A stretch of DNA of 64,000 nucleotides from Neorhizobium sp. JUb45 (GTDB lineage Bacteria; Pseudomonadota; Alphaproteobacteria; Rhizobiales; Rhizobiaceae). The position numbers and the translations under genes were made by a program. Below, piece by piece: positions 41,976 to 50,356 of this stretch; within the stretch, counting starts at the first letter, position 1, and every line of letters starts with the position of its first letter. The notes under the pieces are model-generated. The model did not search any database. It was not told the DNA's origin and saw nothing but the letters and a program-made list of their open reading frames with translations. Location of the stretch: NCBI RefSeq assembly GCF_004343585.1, contig NZ_SLYW01000006.1:62001-126000 (forward strand), written 5' to 3'.

Positions 41976-43221
41976 TTGACTTCTCCGATTTCATGTTTTG
42001 AATGAAGCGCGGTCACCAGCCATGCGCACAGGGTCGATCCGACCGCCATGATTGCTATGACCCAGCCCATGGGCCATGGCGTGCCGTTGGCGAAAGCCCC
42101 TACGAGACCGGATCCGGCATGCCGCTTCCGTACTGGACTGCGCCCACGAGGGAGGAAACGGAGCCAGCCTACTCCGGGTAGTCCGCCATGGCGCCCGCGA
42201 TTGAATTGGCAACGATCAGGCCCGTCGCCGAGACGAAAACCAGCAGGGGTATGAACACCCCCCAGAGTCCGCCGAAATCACTGTAGGAATTGACGGCAAG
42301 CACGAGGCCGGAGACGGTCGCGATGGTGGTGCCGGCGAACATGATCCGGTTCATCCCGAAGCGATGGACGAGGCGAGCATTGATCAGGTTCGTGGCGACG
42401 ATCCCGGCCCCGAACAGCAGTCCGTAATTTTCCGAAGGAACGCCATGATAGGTAATGAAGGCGAATCGCGTTCCGGCGATATAGGCGTACATGCCGGCTT
42501 AAAAGAACGCTCCGGTGCCCGCGTAGCCGAGGATCTTGCGATGGGACAGAAGCTGAGCGTAGCGTTTGAAGGCGCTGGAAAGCGGATCGGTGCGTCGCCG
42601 TTCGACGGGCAGCGTCTCGGGAAGCGTGAACATTCCGGCGAGCAAGAGTGAACCGAGCGCGACGAGTGTCCAGAAAATCGACCGCCATCCGCCGATGGCG
42701 GCAATCTGTCCGCCCAAGATCGGGGCAAGAAGCGGCGCTATCGCCATGACCGCGATCAGTGTCGACAGCATCTGAGCCGCTCGCGGACCTTGATAGGGGT
42801 CACGAACCATCGCGCGCGCGAGGACGACACCTGCGCAGGCGCCAAGCGCCTGAAGGATTCGCCAGAAGATGATCGTCTGGACGAAGCCGGATGTGGCACA
42901 TCCGATGGACCCGATGATGAAAAGGACGAGACCGATGGCGACGGGTATCCGGCGACCATACTTGTCGCTGACGGTCCCCCACAAGAGTTGCCCGAGGCTG
43001 AAGCCGATCAGAAAACCAGATATCGTGTATTCGATCGAACCCGCGTCAGCGCCGAGTTGGGCAGCCATATCAGGCATGACCGGCAGGTAGAAATCCGTGG
43101 AGATCGAGGCGAAACCCATGAGCGCGCTCAGAAGCGCAAGTACGTGCCAGCGTGCTCCAGCGGTTTCCATAGAGGTGCCGGCTACGCCGTCTTCGGAGCC
43201 GACCTGTACTGGGGATGTCAT
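41972..43221 (-). pseudogene. MFS drug-efflux transporter (Bcr/CflA type) with two stops and a frameshift
   Basis: From ATG 43221 the frame encodes the start of a Bcr/CflA-type MFS exporter (ISTDFYLPVMPDMAAQLGAD, LWGTVSDKYGRR). It stops at TAA 42499-42501 in what should be FFYAGMYAYI, continues in the same frame as AGMYAYIAGTRFAFITYHGV to DYPE, stops at TAG 42169-42171, continues AGSVSSLVGAVQYGSGM, loses one base near 42115, and ends GAFANGTPWPMGWVIAIMAV to a stop overlapping the next ATG. All about 415 codons are still recognisable, so the damage is recent, or partly sequencing error. Confidence 0.85.
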
Positions 43222-43298
43222 GTTTGTGAATGGCTTTCCGGATTTTCGGCATCACATGGGCGGCACCGAGGGTGCCACCCACTCTTGATGTTCAGGGA

Positions 43299-44288
43299 TT
43301 AGAGGCCTGTGGTCTTCAGCAGGTGTTCGGGGTAGCGCTCACCCTCGACCGTGATTTCAGAAGCAGCCTGCTCGATGCGGGCGAGTTCGGCTGCCGTCAG
43401 TTCGACATCGACAGACGCGAGGTTTTCCTCAAGTCTGTGCAGCTTGGTCGTGCCGGGGATCGGGACGATCCATGGCTTCTGCGCGAGGAGCCAGGCGAGG
43501 GCGATCTGGGCCGGCGTGCCGCCCTTTTCGGCTGCGATCGACTTGAGAAGATTGACCAGTGCCTGGTTCTTTTCCATCGCCTCGGGTGTGAAGCGCGGCA
43601 GGATATTGCGGAAATCACCCTCGCCGAGCTTGCTGTCCTTCGACATGGCACCTGTCAGGAAGCCCTTGCCAAGGGGACTGTAGGGAACGAGACCGATGCC
43701 GAGCTCCTCGCAGGTTTCGAGGATCCCGTTCGTTTCCACACCGCGGGTCCAGAGCGAATACTCGTTCTGGAGCGTCGTCACGGGCTGCACTGCATGCGCA
43801 CGGCGCACCGTATTCGCGCCCGGTTCCGAAAGGCCGAAATGCCTGACCTTACCCGCTGCGATGAGATCCTTCACCGCTCCAGCTACATCCTCGATCGGGA
43901 CGTTGTGATCAACGCGATGCTGGTAGAAGAGGTCGATCACCTCGACGCCGAGGCGTCTGAGGCTGTCGTCCGCCACCTTCCTGATGTTTTCCGGGCGGCT
44001 GTTCAATCCTGCCTGCTTCCCGTCTTCGAATTTGAAGCCAAACTTGGTGGCGATCAACACCTGTTCCCGCACGGGTGAGAGGGCCTCGCCCACCATTTCT
44101 TCATTGGTGAAGGGCCCGTAGATCTCGGCCGTGTCGAAGAATGTCACGCCGCGCTCGACCGCCTGGCGGATCAACGTGACGCCTTCCTGCTTGCTGAGCT
44201 TGCTGGCGTAGCCGAAGTCCAGCCCCATGCAGCCGAAGCCAAGAGCCGAGACTTCCAGGCCTGAGGTTCCAAGGATGCGCTTTTTCAT
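43299..44288 (-). CDS. Aldo/keto reductase
   Basis: The 329-residue TIM-barrel reductase has the AKR tetrad: Asp and Tyr in FFDTAEIYGPFTNEE, Lys in LIATKFGFKFEDG and His in LFYQHRVDHNVP. The NADP-binding end is GTTKLHRLEENLASVDVELT. It is the first gene of the leftward redox operon and is divergent from a LysR regulator at 44446. Enzymes of this type reduce a range of aldehydes and quinones with NADPH. Confidence 0.92.
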   Translation of the reverse strand: MKKRILGTSGLEVSALGFGCMGLDFGYASKLSKQEGVTLIRQAVERGVTFFDTAEIYGPFTNEEMVGEALSPVREQVLIATKFGFKFEDGKQAGLNSRPENIRKVADDSLRRLGVEVIDLFYQHRVDHNVPIEDVAGAVKDLIAAGKVRHFGLSEPGANTVRRAHAVQPVTTLQNEYSLWTRGVETNGILETCEELGIGLVPYSPLGKGFLTGAMSKDSKLGEGDFRNILPRFTPEAMEKNQALVNLLKSIAAEKGGTPAQIALAWLLAQKPWIVPIPGTTKLHRLEENLASVDVELTAAELARIEQAASEITVEGERYPEHLLKTTGL

Positions 44289-44389
44289 ATCCAGTCTCCA
44301 TTCGCGTGTTGCGATCAGGTCGACGTCAGCAAGACTCAGATCCTGATCAACTGGCGATCACCTCGTCGTGTGGAGTGATTTAAGGCTGG

Positions 44390-44410
44390 ATTGGTCTTCC
44401 AATTAGATGG
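44390..44410. promoter_or_regulatory. Candidate LysR site in the aldo-keto reductase/LysR interval
   Basis: ATTGG-TCTT-CCAAT (44390-44403) overlaps ATTAGATGG (44402-44410). The same nonamer ATTAGATGG occurs at 40010-40018 upstream of the CMD-cupin gene, in the same orientation relative to the leftward operon. Confidence 0.4.
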
Positions 44411-44445
44411 TAAGTCCGGCATGTACTTATATCCTGGATTCATGA

Positions 44446-45342
44446 ATGAAGCGCGATGAACTTGGCGACCTGATTGCCTTCCTGACGGTTGCCGAAGAGC
44501 GCAGCTTCACCAGAGCCGCGGCGCTGATGGGCACGTCTCAGTCCTCCCTCAGCCATACGGTCCGGCGGCTCGAGGAAAGGATGGACGTGCGCCTGCTGAC
44601 CCGCACCACGCGCAATGTCGTCGCCACAGAGGCGGGCGAAAAACTGATGTCGACCTTGCGGCCAGCGTTCAACGAGATCAGCCATCAGATGGATGCGCTG
44701 TCGGCGATGAGACAGCGTCCAGGAGGCAACATCCGCATCACGTCGAGCAGGCATGCGGCCGAGACAATCCTCATGCCCGCCGTGAAGAAACTCCTGGCCG
44801 ACTATCCGGGCATCAACGTGGAGATTTCGATAGAGCAGCGTTTCGTCGATCTCGTCAGTGAGCGCTATGATGCAGGAGTCAGGCTGGGAGAGAGTATCGA
44901 GAAGGATATGATTGCCGTCCGCATCGGACCCGAACTACGGATGGTAGTTGCCGGATCACCGGAATACTTCAAGAAGAACCAGAAGCCGCAAACCCCGCAG
45001 GATCTTACTCAGCATCGCTGCATCAACCTGCGCCTGCCGACCCTTGGTGGATTGTACACCTGGGAGTTCGAACGGGAAGGGCGGCCGGTCAATGTCCGGG
45101 TCGATGGTCAGTTCGTTTGCAACGACGTGCCGATGATCATTGACGCCGCCCTCGGCGGAATAGGACTGACCTGCCTCCCTGACGATCATCTCGGTCCCCT
45201 CGTGAGGGACGGCCGCCTGATCCAGGTTCTGGAGGATTGGTGCGACCCGTTTCCGGGATACCACCTCTATTATCCCAGTCGTCGGCTTGCATCACCTGCA
45301 TTCGCATTGCTCGTGGATGCGCTGCGATATCGTGCGGATTGA
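44446..45342 (+). CDS. LysR-family transcriptional regulator
   Basis: The 298-residue regulator has LIAFLTVAEERSFTRAAALM, SSLSHTVRRLEERMDVRLLT and a complete effector domain (GGNIRITSSRHAAETILMPA, LGGIGLTCLPDDHLGPLVRD). It belongs to the CrgA/AaeR-like branch, whose members often control divergent aldehyde or quinone reductases. The divergent aldo-keto reductase operon is its likely target. Confidence 0.9.
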   Translation: MKRDELGDLIAFLTVAEERSFTRAAALMGTSQSSLSHTVRRLEERMDVRLLTRTTRNVVATEAGEKLMSTLRPAFNEISHQMDALSAMRQRPGGNIRITSSRHAAETILMPAVKKLLADYPGINVEISIEQRFVDLVSERYDAGVRLGESIEKDMIAVRIGPELRMVVAGSPEYFKKNQKPQTPQDLTQHRCINLRLPTLGGLYTWEFEREGRPVNVRVDGQFVCNDVPMIIDAALGGIGLTCLPDDHLGPLVRDGRLIQVLEDWCDPFPGYHLYYPSRRLASPAFALLVDALRYRAD

Positions 45343-45534
45343 CCACATTCGTCCGGCACTAGTCGAGATCAACGCCGCGCGTATCTATTAGCGATCAATC
45401 CCCTCCCGTCTGGAAATAATTTTTATCGCGTCCATTTGGCCAAGTGAATGTAAGGGCGACGGTTCGTTATGGCTCAACAGCGGAACCCTATGCCTGCTTC
45501 ACACCAACTCCATTAAAACTTCGTCTGACCCCAT

Positions 45535-45548
45535 TAGCCGGTCGGCTA
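45535..45548. promoter_or_regulatory. Palindrome upstream of the carboxylase/pxp operon
   Basis: TAGCCG-GT-CGGCTA lies 79 bases before the first biotin-carrier gene, inside a 284-bp non-coding region that must hold the operon promoter. Confidence 0.35.
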
Positions 45549-45626
45549 TGTTACCCATTGGCCTGTGATCGATGGTCGCCTGCTCCATGCGGCGGCCATC
45601 CGTGCAGCCCATATGTGGACCGGGAA

Positions 45627-46049
45627 ATGGACCTGTCAAAGATAGAGACCCTGATCGAATTCGTTGGCCGCTCCAATGTCACCGAACTGATGGTCTCGGA
45701 AAAGGATACTACCGTCCGGATATTTCGCGACAGGATTTCGGCCGCCCCGGAAAAGGTGGCGGCGAGTGCCGATGCCATCGAGAATGTCGCCCTGTCCAGC
45801 GAAACGGCGAATGCAGCGAACACGGTCGCCGCGCCGATATTCGGCGTCCTGCATGTCGCCCCCGCACCAGGCGATCCGCCTTTCGTCAAGGTCAGTGATG
45901 AGGTCGTTGAAGGTCAGACGCTGTTCATCATCGAGGCCATGAAGGTTTTCAACAAGATCGCGGCACCCCGTGCCGGCAGGATCACACGACTGACCGATGT
46001 CAATGGCGTGGAAGTCGAAGCCGGCGACATGCTGGCGGAGATCGTGTGA
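45627..46049 (+). CDS. Biotin carboxyl carrier protein (AccB-like)
   Basis: The 140-residue protein has an N-terminal AccB-like helix (LSKIETLIEFVGRSNVTELM), an acidic linker and a C-terminal biotinyl domain with EAMKVFNKIAAPRAGRI, so the biotin-accepting Lys is present (EAMKV rather than EAMKM). I start at ATG 45627, where similarity begins. Its stop overlaps the biotin carboxylase start (TGATG). It would carry carboxybiotin for the linked Pxp-type complex rather than for fatty-acid synthesis; that is inferred from context. Confidence 0.88.
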   Translation: MDLSKIETLIEFVGRSNVTELMVSEKDTTVRIFRDRISAAPEKVAASADAIENVALSSETANAANTVAAPIFGVLHVAPAPGDPPFVKVSDEVVEGQTLFIIEAMKVFNKIAAPRAGRITRLTDVNGVEVEAGDMLAEIV

Positions 46050-47416
46050 TGCAGCCGCACCAGCATTTCGACAAGGTTCTGATCGCCAATCGCGGTGAAA
46101 TCGCGTTGCGCGTGGTGCGCGCCTGCCGTGAGATGGGATTGAAGACTGTCGTGGTCTGCTCTCAGGCCGACAAGGATGCGGCCTATGTCAAAAGTGCCGA
46201 TCAATCGGTTTGCATCGGGCCTCCGGCTGCTTCGAAGAGCTACCTTAACCAGCACGCTATCTTGCTGGCAGCGCGTCTCACCGGTGCCGGTGCCGTTCAC
46301 CCGGGTTATGGATTCCTTTCGGAAAACACCCGCTTCTCTGCAGCCGTGGAGGAGGCGGGTCTGACATTCATTGGCCCGGATGCAAGCGCCATTGCCACGA
46401 TGGGCGACAAGATCGCCGCCAAAAGCGCCATGGTGGCCGCAGGTGTGCCCTGTGTGCCCGGACCCGATGCTGAACTTCCATCGGAAGCTGACGCAATCCG
46501 AGCGGTTGCGGCCGAGATCGGGTATCCGGTGATCGTCAAGGCTGCCGGAGGCGGCGGTGGACGCGGCATGCGCGTCGTGCTGACCGAGGCCGAACTTCTT
46601 GAAGCGGTGTCGCTGACACGCGAAGAAGCCCGCAAGGCTTTCGGAACGCCGGCGCTCTATATGGAGAAATTTCTCCAGCACCCGCGTCATATCGAAATAC
46701 AGGTTTTGTGCGATACGCACGGCAATGCCGTCTGGCTTGGTCACCGCGACTGCTCCATGCAGCGCCGCCATCAGAAGGTGGTCGAAGAGGCGCCGGCGCC
46801 CGGCATTTCCGATGCCCTGATCGGCCCTGTGGGGGCCGCTTGCGTCGCGGCGTGCAAGCAGATCGGCTATCGTGGCGTTGGCACGTTCGAATTTCTTTAC
46901 GAGGACGGCGCCTTCTATTTCATAGAGATGAACACCCGCCTGCAGGTCGAGCACCCGGTCACCGAGGAAACCAGCGGTATCGATATCGTCCAGCAGCAAT
47001 TGCGCGTTGCCCAGGGCGAGTTTTTGTCGATGGAGCAGGGCGATGTGACCTGTACGGGTCATGCTATCGAATGCCGTATCAATGCCGAGGACCCCGCGAC
47101 CTTCATGCCGTCGGCGGGCGTCATCACCGCACTGCAATTGCCGGAAGGCGAGGGCATCCGTGTCGATACCCATGTTGAAGTCGGTTACAAGGTGTCGCCC
47201 TATTACGACTCGCTGATTGCGAAATTGATCGTCACAGGTCGCGATCGGGCCGATGCGATGCAACGCACCCGGTCGGCGCTTGCGGCCTTCAGGCTGGAAG
47301 GCATTGCCACCAATCTGCCGCTCCTTCGCGAACTTTTTGAAGATGCCGCCTTCGCTGAGGGGGAAACGGATATCCATTATCTGGAAAAATGGCTGAAGAC
47401 GCGGGGGGCGGCATGA
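46049..47416 (+). CDS. Biotin carboxylase (AccC-like)
   Basis: The 455-residue protein is a full biotin carboxylase: VLIANRGEIALRVVRACREM, the ATP-grasp glycine loop KAAGGGGGRGMRVV, HIEIQVLCDTHGN, CSMQRRHQKVVEEAPAP and FIEMNTRLQVEHPVTEE. It charges a biotin carrier with bicarbonate at the expense of ATP. It lies between two carrier-like genes and is translationally coupled to both. In urea amidolyase the same domain is fused to PxpB- and PxpC-like domains, which are the next genes here. Confidence 0.93.
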   Translation: MQPHQHFDKVLIANRGEIALRVVRACREMGLKTVVVCSQADKDAAYVKSADQSVCIGPPAASKSYLNQHAILLAARLTGAGAVHPGYGFLSENTRFSAAVEEAGLTFIGPDASAIATMGDKIAAKSAMVAAGVPCVPGPDAELPSEADAIRAVAAEIGYPVIVKAAGGGGGRGMRVVLTEAELLEAVSLTREEARKAFGTPALYMEKFLQHPRHIEIQVLCDTHGNAVWLGHRDCSMQRRHQKVVEEAPAPGISDALIGPVGAACVAACKQIGYRGVGTFEFLYEDGAFYFIEMNTRLQVEHPVTEETSGIDIVQQQLRVAQGEFLSMEQGDVTCTGHAIECRINAEDPATFMPSAGVITALQLPEGEGIRVDTHVEVGYKVSPYYDSLIAKLIVTGRDRADAMQRTRSALAAFRLEGIATNLPLLRELFEDAAFAEGETDIHYLEKWLKTRGAA

Positions 47417-47826
47417 GCAAGCTGGATCTGAGCGACCCAGCCATCATCGAACGGCTGAGCGCCGCACTTGAGGTCGCTGGCATCAATGGTATCGAAATCA
47501 CCCGGCCCGACCAGAGCCTGCTGATCCGCGTGGCAGGTTCGGCCGATGGTCATGCGCGTCAAGTGCGCTCCAGCAAGACGGATGTCGGCGGAGCAGTGGT
47601 CGTCGTGACGGCACCGATGGTCGGTGAATTCTGGCCTTCCGATCTGTCCCGCACAGGCGCGCCGGGAGCATTTGCTGCAGGCGATACGGTCGGCTTCCTG
47701 AAGGTCGGTCCGATCCTGTTGCCCGTTTCGGCCGGTCCGTCGAAATGCCTGCGCCAACACCTCGTTGAACCCGGAACGATCGTCGGTTTCGGTGATCCGA
47801 TTGCAGAAGTCGAGCCAGAAGCATGA
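47413..47826 (+). CDS. Biotin-carrier-like protein without the biotinyl lysine
   Basis: The 137-residue protein has the layout of AccB (helical start, linker, then a C-terminal hammerhead: VTAPMVGEFW, GAFAAGDTVGFLKVGPILLP, GTIVGFGDPIAEVEP). A gapless alignment of its last 44-residue block with the carrier at 45627 puts Pro in place of the biotinyl Lys (KVGPI against EAMKV). It therefore cannot be biotinylated at the normal site. It overlaps the biotin carboxylase and PxpB genes at both ends (ATGA), so it is an integral part of the operon, perhaps a structural subunit. Confidence 0.8.
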   Translation: MSKLDLSDPAIIERLSAALEVAGINGIEITRPDQSLLIRVAGSADGHARQVRSSKTDVGGAVVVVTAPMVGEFWPSDLSRTGAPGAFAAGDTVGFLKVGPILLPVSAGPSKCLRQHLVEPGTIVGFGDPIAEVEPEA

Positions 47827-48530
47827 ACGCCGCAGTCTCCCAAATGTCCCAGCCTGTTGAAACACTCGCGCTCGACCGCAATGGCGCTCGCGTTTCGCCG
47901 ATCGGCTCCCGCGCCTTTCTTCTCGAGGCGACCGGCGACTTCGACCTCGCTTCGCAACGACGGATCTGGGCTCTATCCCGTGCCGTGGAACTGTGGCGTG
48001 ATGTCCTTGAGATCGTTCCCGGCATGACGAACCTTCTCGTCGTCTTGAAGGTAACGCCCGAAGACCCGGAGACTCTGGCCGTGCGTCTGCTGGAAGCCTG
48101 GGAACATGCTGAAAGCATCGATCTGGCGGGCCGGACGATCGAAATCGCCGTCACCTATGGTGGTGAACACGCCACCGATCTGGCGGCACTTTGCGACAGG
48201 TCAGGCCTGTCAGACCGCGAGGTCGTGCGCATCCATTACGAAGGAACCTACCGGGTTTTTGCTCTCGGCAGTGCGCCGGGTTTCGGTTACCTGCACGGAC
48301 TTGACCCACGCATCTACATGCCGCGCAAGACAGTACCGTCGCTCAATATGGCGCGGGGATGCCTCACCATCGGCGGCATGCAGACGGGCGTCGCTGTTCT
48401 GACCGGACCCAATGGCTGGAATTCGATCGGTTTCGCCGAATTGCAGATGTTCGATCCGATGTCCGCCACGCCCGCAGTGATGGCGCCGGGCGATACGGTG
48501 CGTTTCGTGCCAGCGAGCATAGAGCTATGA
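47823..48530 (+). CDS. pxpB: 5-oxoprolinase subunit B (PxpB; KipI/AHS1 domain)
   Basis: The 235-residue protein is a KipI/AHS1 (CT_C_D) domain: SRAFLLEATGDFDLASQRRI, IEIAVTYGGEHATDLAAL, and the hallmark FALGSAPGFGYLHGLDPRIY then GCLTIGGMQTGV. PxpB, PxpC and PxpA together form the bacterial ATP-dependent 5-oxoprolinase. Start and stop overlap both neighbours as ATGA. Confidence 0.92.
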   Translation: MNAAVSQMSQPVETLALDRNGARVSPIGSRAFLLEATGDFDLASQRRIWALSRAVELWRDVLEIVPGMTNLLVVLKVTPEDPETLAVRLLEAWEHAESIDLAGRTIEIAVTYGGEHATDLAALCDRSGLSDREVVRIHYEGTYRVFALGSAPGFGYLHGLDPRIYMPRKTVPSLNMARGCLTIGGMQTGVAVLTGPNGWNSIGFAELQMFDPMSATPAVMAPGDTVRFVPASIEL

Positions 48531-49522
48531 TAGAGATCATCCAGACAGGGCCGTTCAACACGGTGCAGGACCTTGGCCGACCCGGTTTTCGCAATATCGG
48601 CGTCACCACCAGCGGCGCCATGGACCCGCTGGCACTGAAAATCGGCAACAGCTTGCTTGGCAACGAAGCTGGCGCGGCCGCGCTCGAAATCCAGACCTAT
48701 CCGTTCAAGCTGCGCTTTTCGAAAGCGACGGTTTTTGTCGTGACCGGGGCCGATTGTGGCGCTTCGCTCGATGGGCGTACGGTCCAACCCTGGTGTGCGC
48801 TTTCGGTCGAGGCCGGGCAGGTGCTGGAGCTTGGCCAGCCGCGCGTTGGCACTCGTGCCTATATCTGCATTGCCGGCGGTATCGATGTTGCACCGGTAAT
48901 GGGTTCGCGCAGCACCTCGCTTCGCGGTGCTTTTGGCGGCAGAGAGGGACGTTTTCTGATTGCGGGTGACACTCTGCAAACGGGGGAGGTCTCCAGTCCC
49001 CTTAACCTTCCCGCCGCAGGCATCTCTGTCGTCGATCCCGCCTTTGCGCTTGCCGATGTCTATCCTGCCCATGAAGACGGTGCGCTTGTCATCCGCGCCA
49101 TTCCGGCGGGGGAATATGGGTTGTTCGGAGAGGATGCCGAGCGTTTCTGGTCGCAGACCTGGAAGATTTCCACGCAAAGCGACCGCACCGGTTATCGCCT
49201 GATGGGTGACGCGATCAAGCCAACGACGCCAGTCGAAATGCGGTCTCACGGCGTGGTATCCGGTGTCGTTCAGGTGCCGCCGAGTGGCGAGGCGATCATC
49301 CAGATGGCCGATGCCAATACGGCCGGCGGTTATCCAAAAATTGCCGGCGTGATCGAGGTCGACCTTTGGCGTCTTGGCCAAGCGCGTATCGGCAGCCGCC
49401 TGCGTTTTGTCCGCGCGACGCATGCTCAGGCGGCGGAGGTCGAAAAGGCTGTAGCAGCTTTCATCGATGATGTCCGCCGGACCGCGCGCCTGGTTTGCGG
49501 CGCATTGCAGGTGCTGAACTGA
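48527..49522 (+). CDS. pxpC: 5-oxoprolinase subunit C (PxpC; KipA/AHS2 domain)
   Basis: The 331-residue protein is an AHS2 (CT_A_B) domain: MIEIIQTGPFNTVQDLGRPG, GVTTSGAMDPLALKIGNSLL, GTRAYICIAGGIDVAPVMGS and RTGYRLMGDAI. PxpB and PxpC are homologous to the two carboxyl-transferase-type domains of urea amidolyase. It starts at ATG 48527 inside the PxpB stop. Confidence 0.92.
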   Translation: MIEIIQTGPFNTVQDLGRPGFRNIGVTTSGAMDPLALKIGNSLLGNEAGAAALEIQTYPFKLRFSKATVFVVTGADCGASLDGRTVQPWCALSVEAGQVLELGQPRVGTRAYICIAGGIDVAPVMGSRSTSLRGAFGGREGRFLIAGDTLQTGEVSSPLNLPAAGISVVDPAFALADVYPAHEDGALVIRAIPAGEYGLFGEDAERFWSQTWKISTQSDRTGYRLMGDAIKPTTPVEMRSHGVVSGVVQVPPSGEAIIQMADANTAGGYPKIAGVIEVDLWRLGQARIGSRLRFVRATHAQAAEVEKAVAAFIDDVRRTARLVCGALQVLN

Positions 49523-49533
49523 GGGAGGATGGA

Positions 49534-50301
49534 ATGAAGATCGATCTCAATTCCGACATGGGCGAGGGGTTTGGTCCCTATAGCCTGTGCGATGACGAGG
49601 CGATGATGAAAGTCGTCTCCTCGGCCAATATCGCCTGCGGTTTCCATGGCGGCGATCCGGAAACCATGGCCCGTATGTTGCGGCTCGCCAAGGCCAACGG
49701 TGTCGGCATCGGTGCTCATCCCGGTCTGCCGGATCGTGCCGGCTTCGGACGCCGCGAAATCCCCTATTCTGCTGATGAACTGCGCCAGCAGATGCTTTAC
49801 CAGTTGGGGGCGCTGAAGGCGATTGCCGCCAGCGAAGGCCAGCGTGTTGCCCATTTCAGTTTTCACGCGGCCATGGGCAATATGGTCAATCGTGATCCGA
49901 AGCTGGCCGACCTGATGATGGATGCGATCCGCGCCGTCGATCCCAAACTGATCATCTTTGCCATGCCCGGCAGCGAGATCGAATCCGCTGCCAAGCGGGC
50001 CTCGCTCAAGACACTGCTGCTGTTTCTCGCCGACCGCGCCTATGATGCCCAGGGGCGTCTTGTTGCCCGTGGATTGCCCGGCGCCTTGGTGAAGGATGAG
50101 GCGGCCGTGCGTGCTCGTGTGCGCCAGTTCCTCGTTGAACGCACCGTCACCACAATCGACGACGTGACCATCGCGATGCCGGCAAAATCCATTCTCGTTC
50201 ACAGCGATACGCCGGGTTCGCTTGAGCTGGCACGGATCGTGCGCAGCGAAATCGAGGCTGTCGGCGGCACGCTGGCACCTGCATCAGAGGTTGTCGGCTA
50301 A
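49534..50301 (+). CDS. pxpA: 5-oxoprolinase subunit A (PxpA; LamB/YcsF family)
   Basis: The 255-residue LamB/YcsF protein starts with MKIDLNSDMGEGFGPY and has ANIACGFHGGDPETM, IGAHPGLPDRAGFGRREI and ILVHSDTPGSLELARIV, all hallmarks of PxpA. It follows a strong GGGAGGA site, 11 bases after pxpC. PxpABC converts 5-oxoproline (pyroglutamate) to glutamate using ATP. With the biotin carboxylase genes the operon may act on this or on a related lactam. Confidence 0.93.
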   Translation: MKIDLNSDMGEGFGPYSLCDDEAMMKVVSSANIACGFHGGDPETMARMLRLAKANGVGIGAHPGLPDRAGFGRREIPYSADELRQQMLYQLGALKAIAASEGQRVAHFSFHAAMGNMVNRDPKLADLMMDAIRAVDPKLIIFAMPGSEIESAAKRASLKTLLLFLADRAYDAQGRLVARGLPGALVKDEAAVRARVRQFLVERTVTTIDDVTIAMPAKSILVHSDTPGSLELARIVRSEIEAVGGTLAPASEVVG

Positions 50302-50356
50302 AGCCGCGGCCTCTCCCTTTTTCCATTCAGAATTAGACAAACCGGAAGACCAGATC

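Noticed and set aside
45627..47826. Acetyl-CoA carboxylase for fatty-acid synthesis as the role of the biotin genes
   Set aside because: They are translationally coupled to pxpB/pxpC/pxpA, and one of the carriers lacks the biotin lysine; a housekeeping set would not be expected here.
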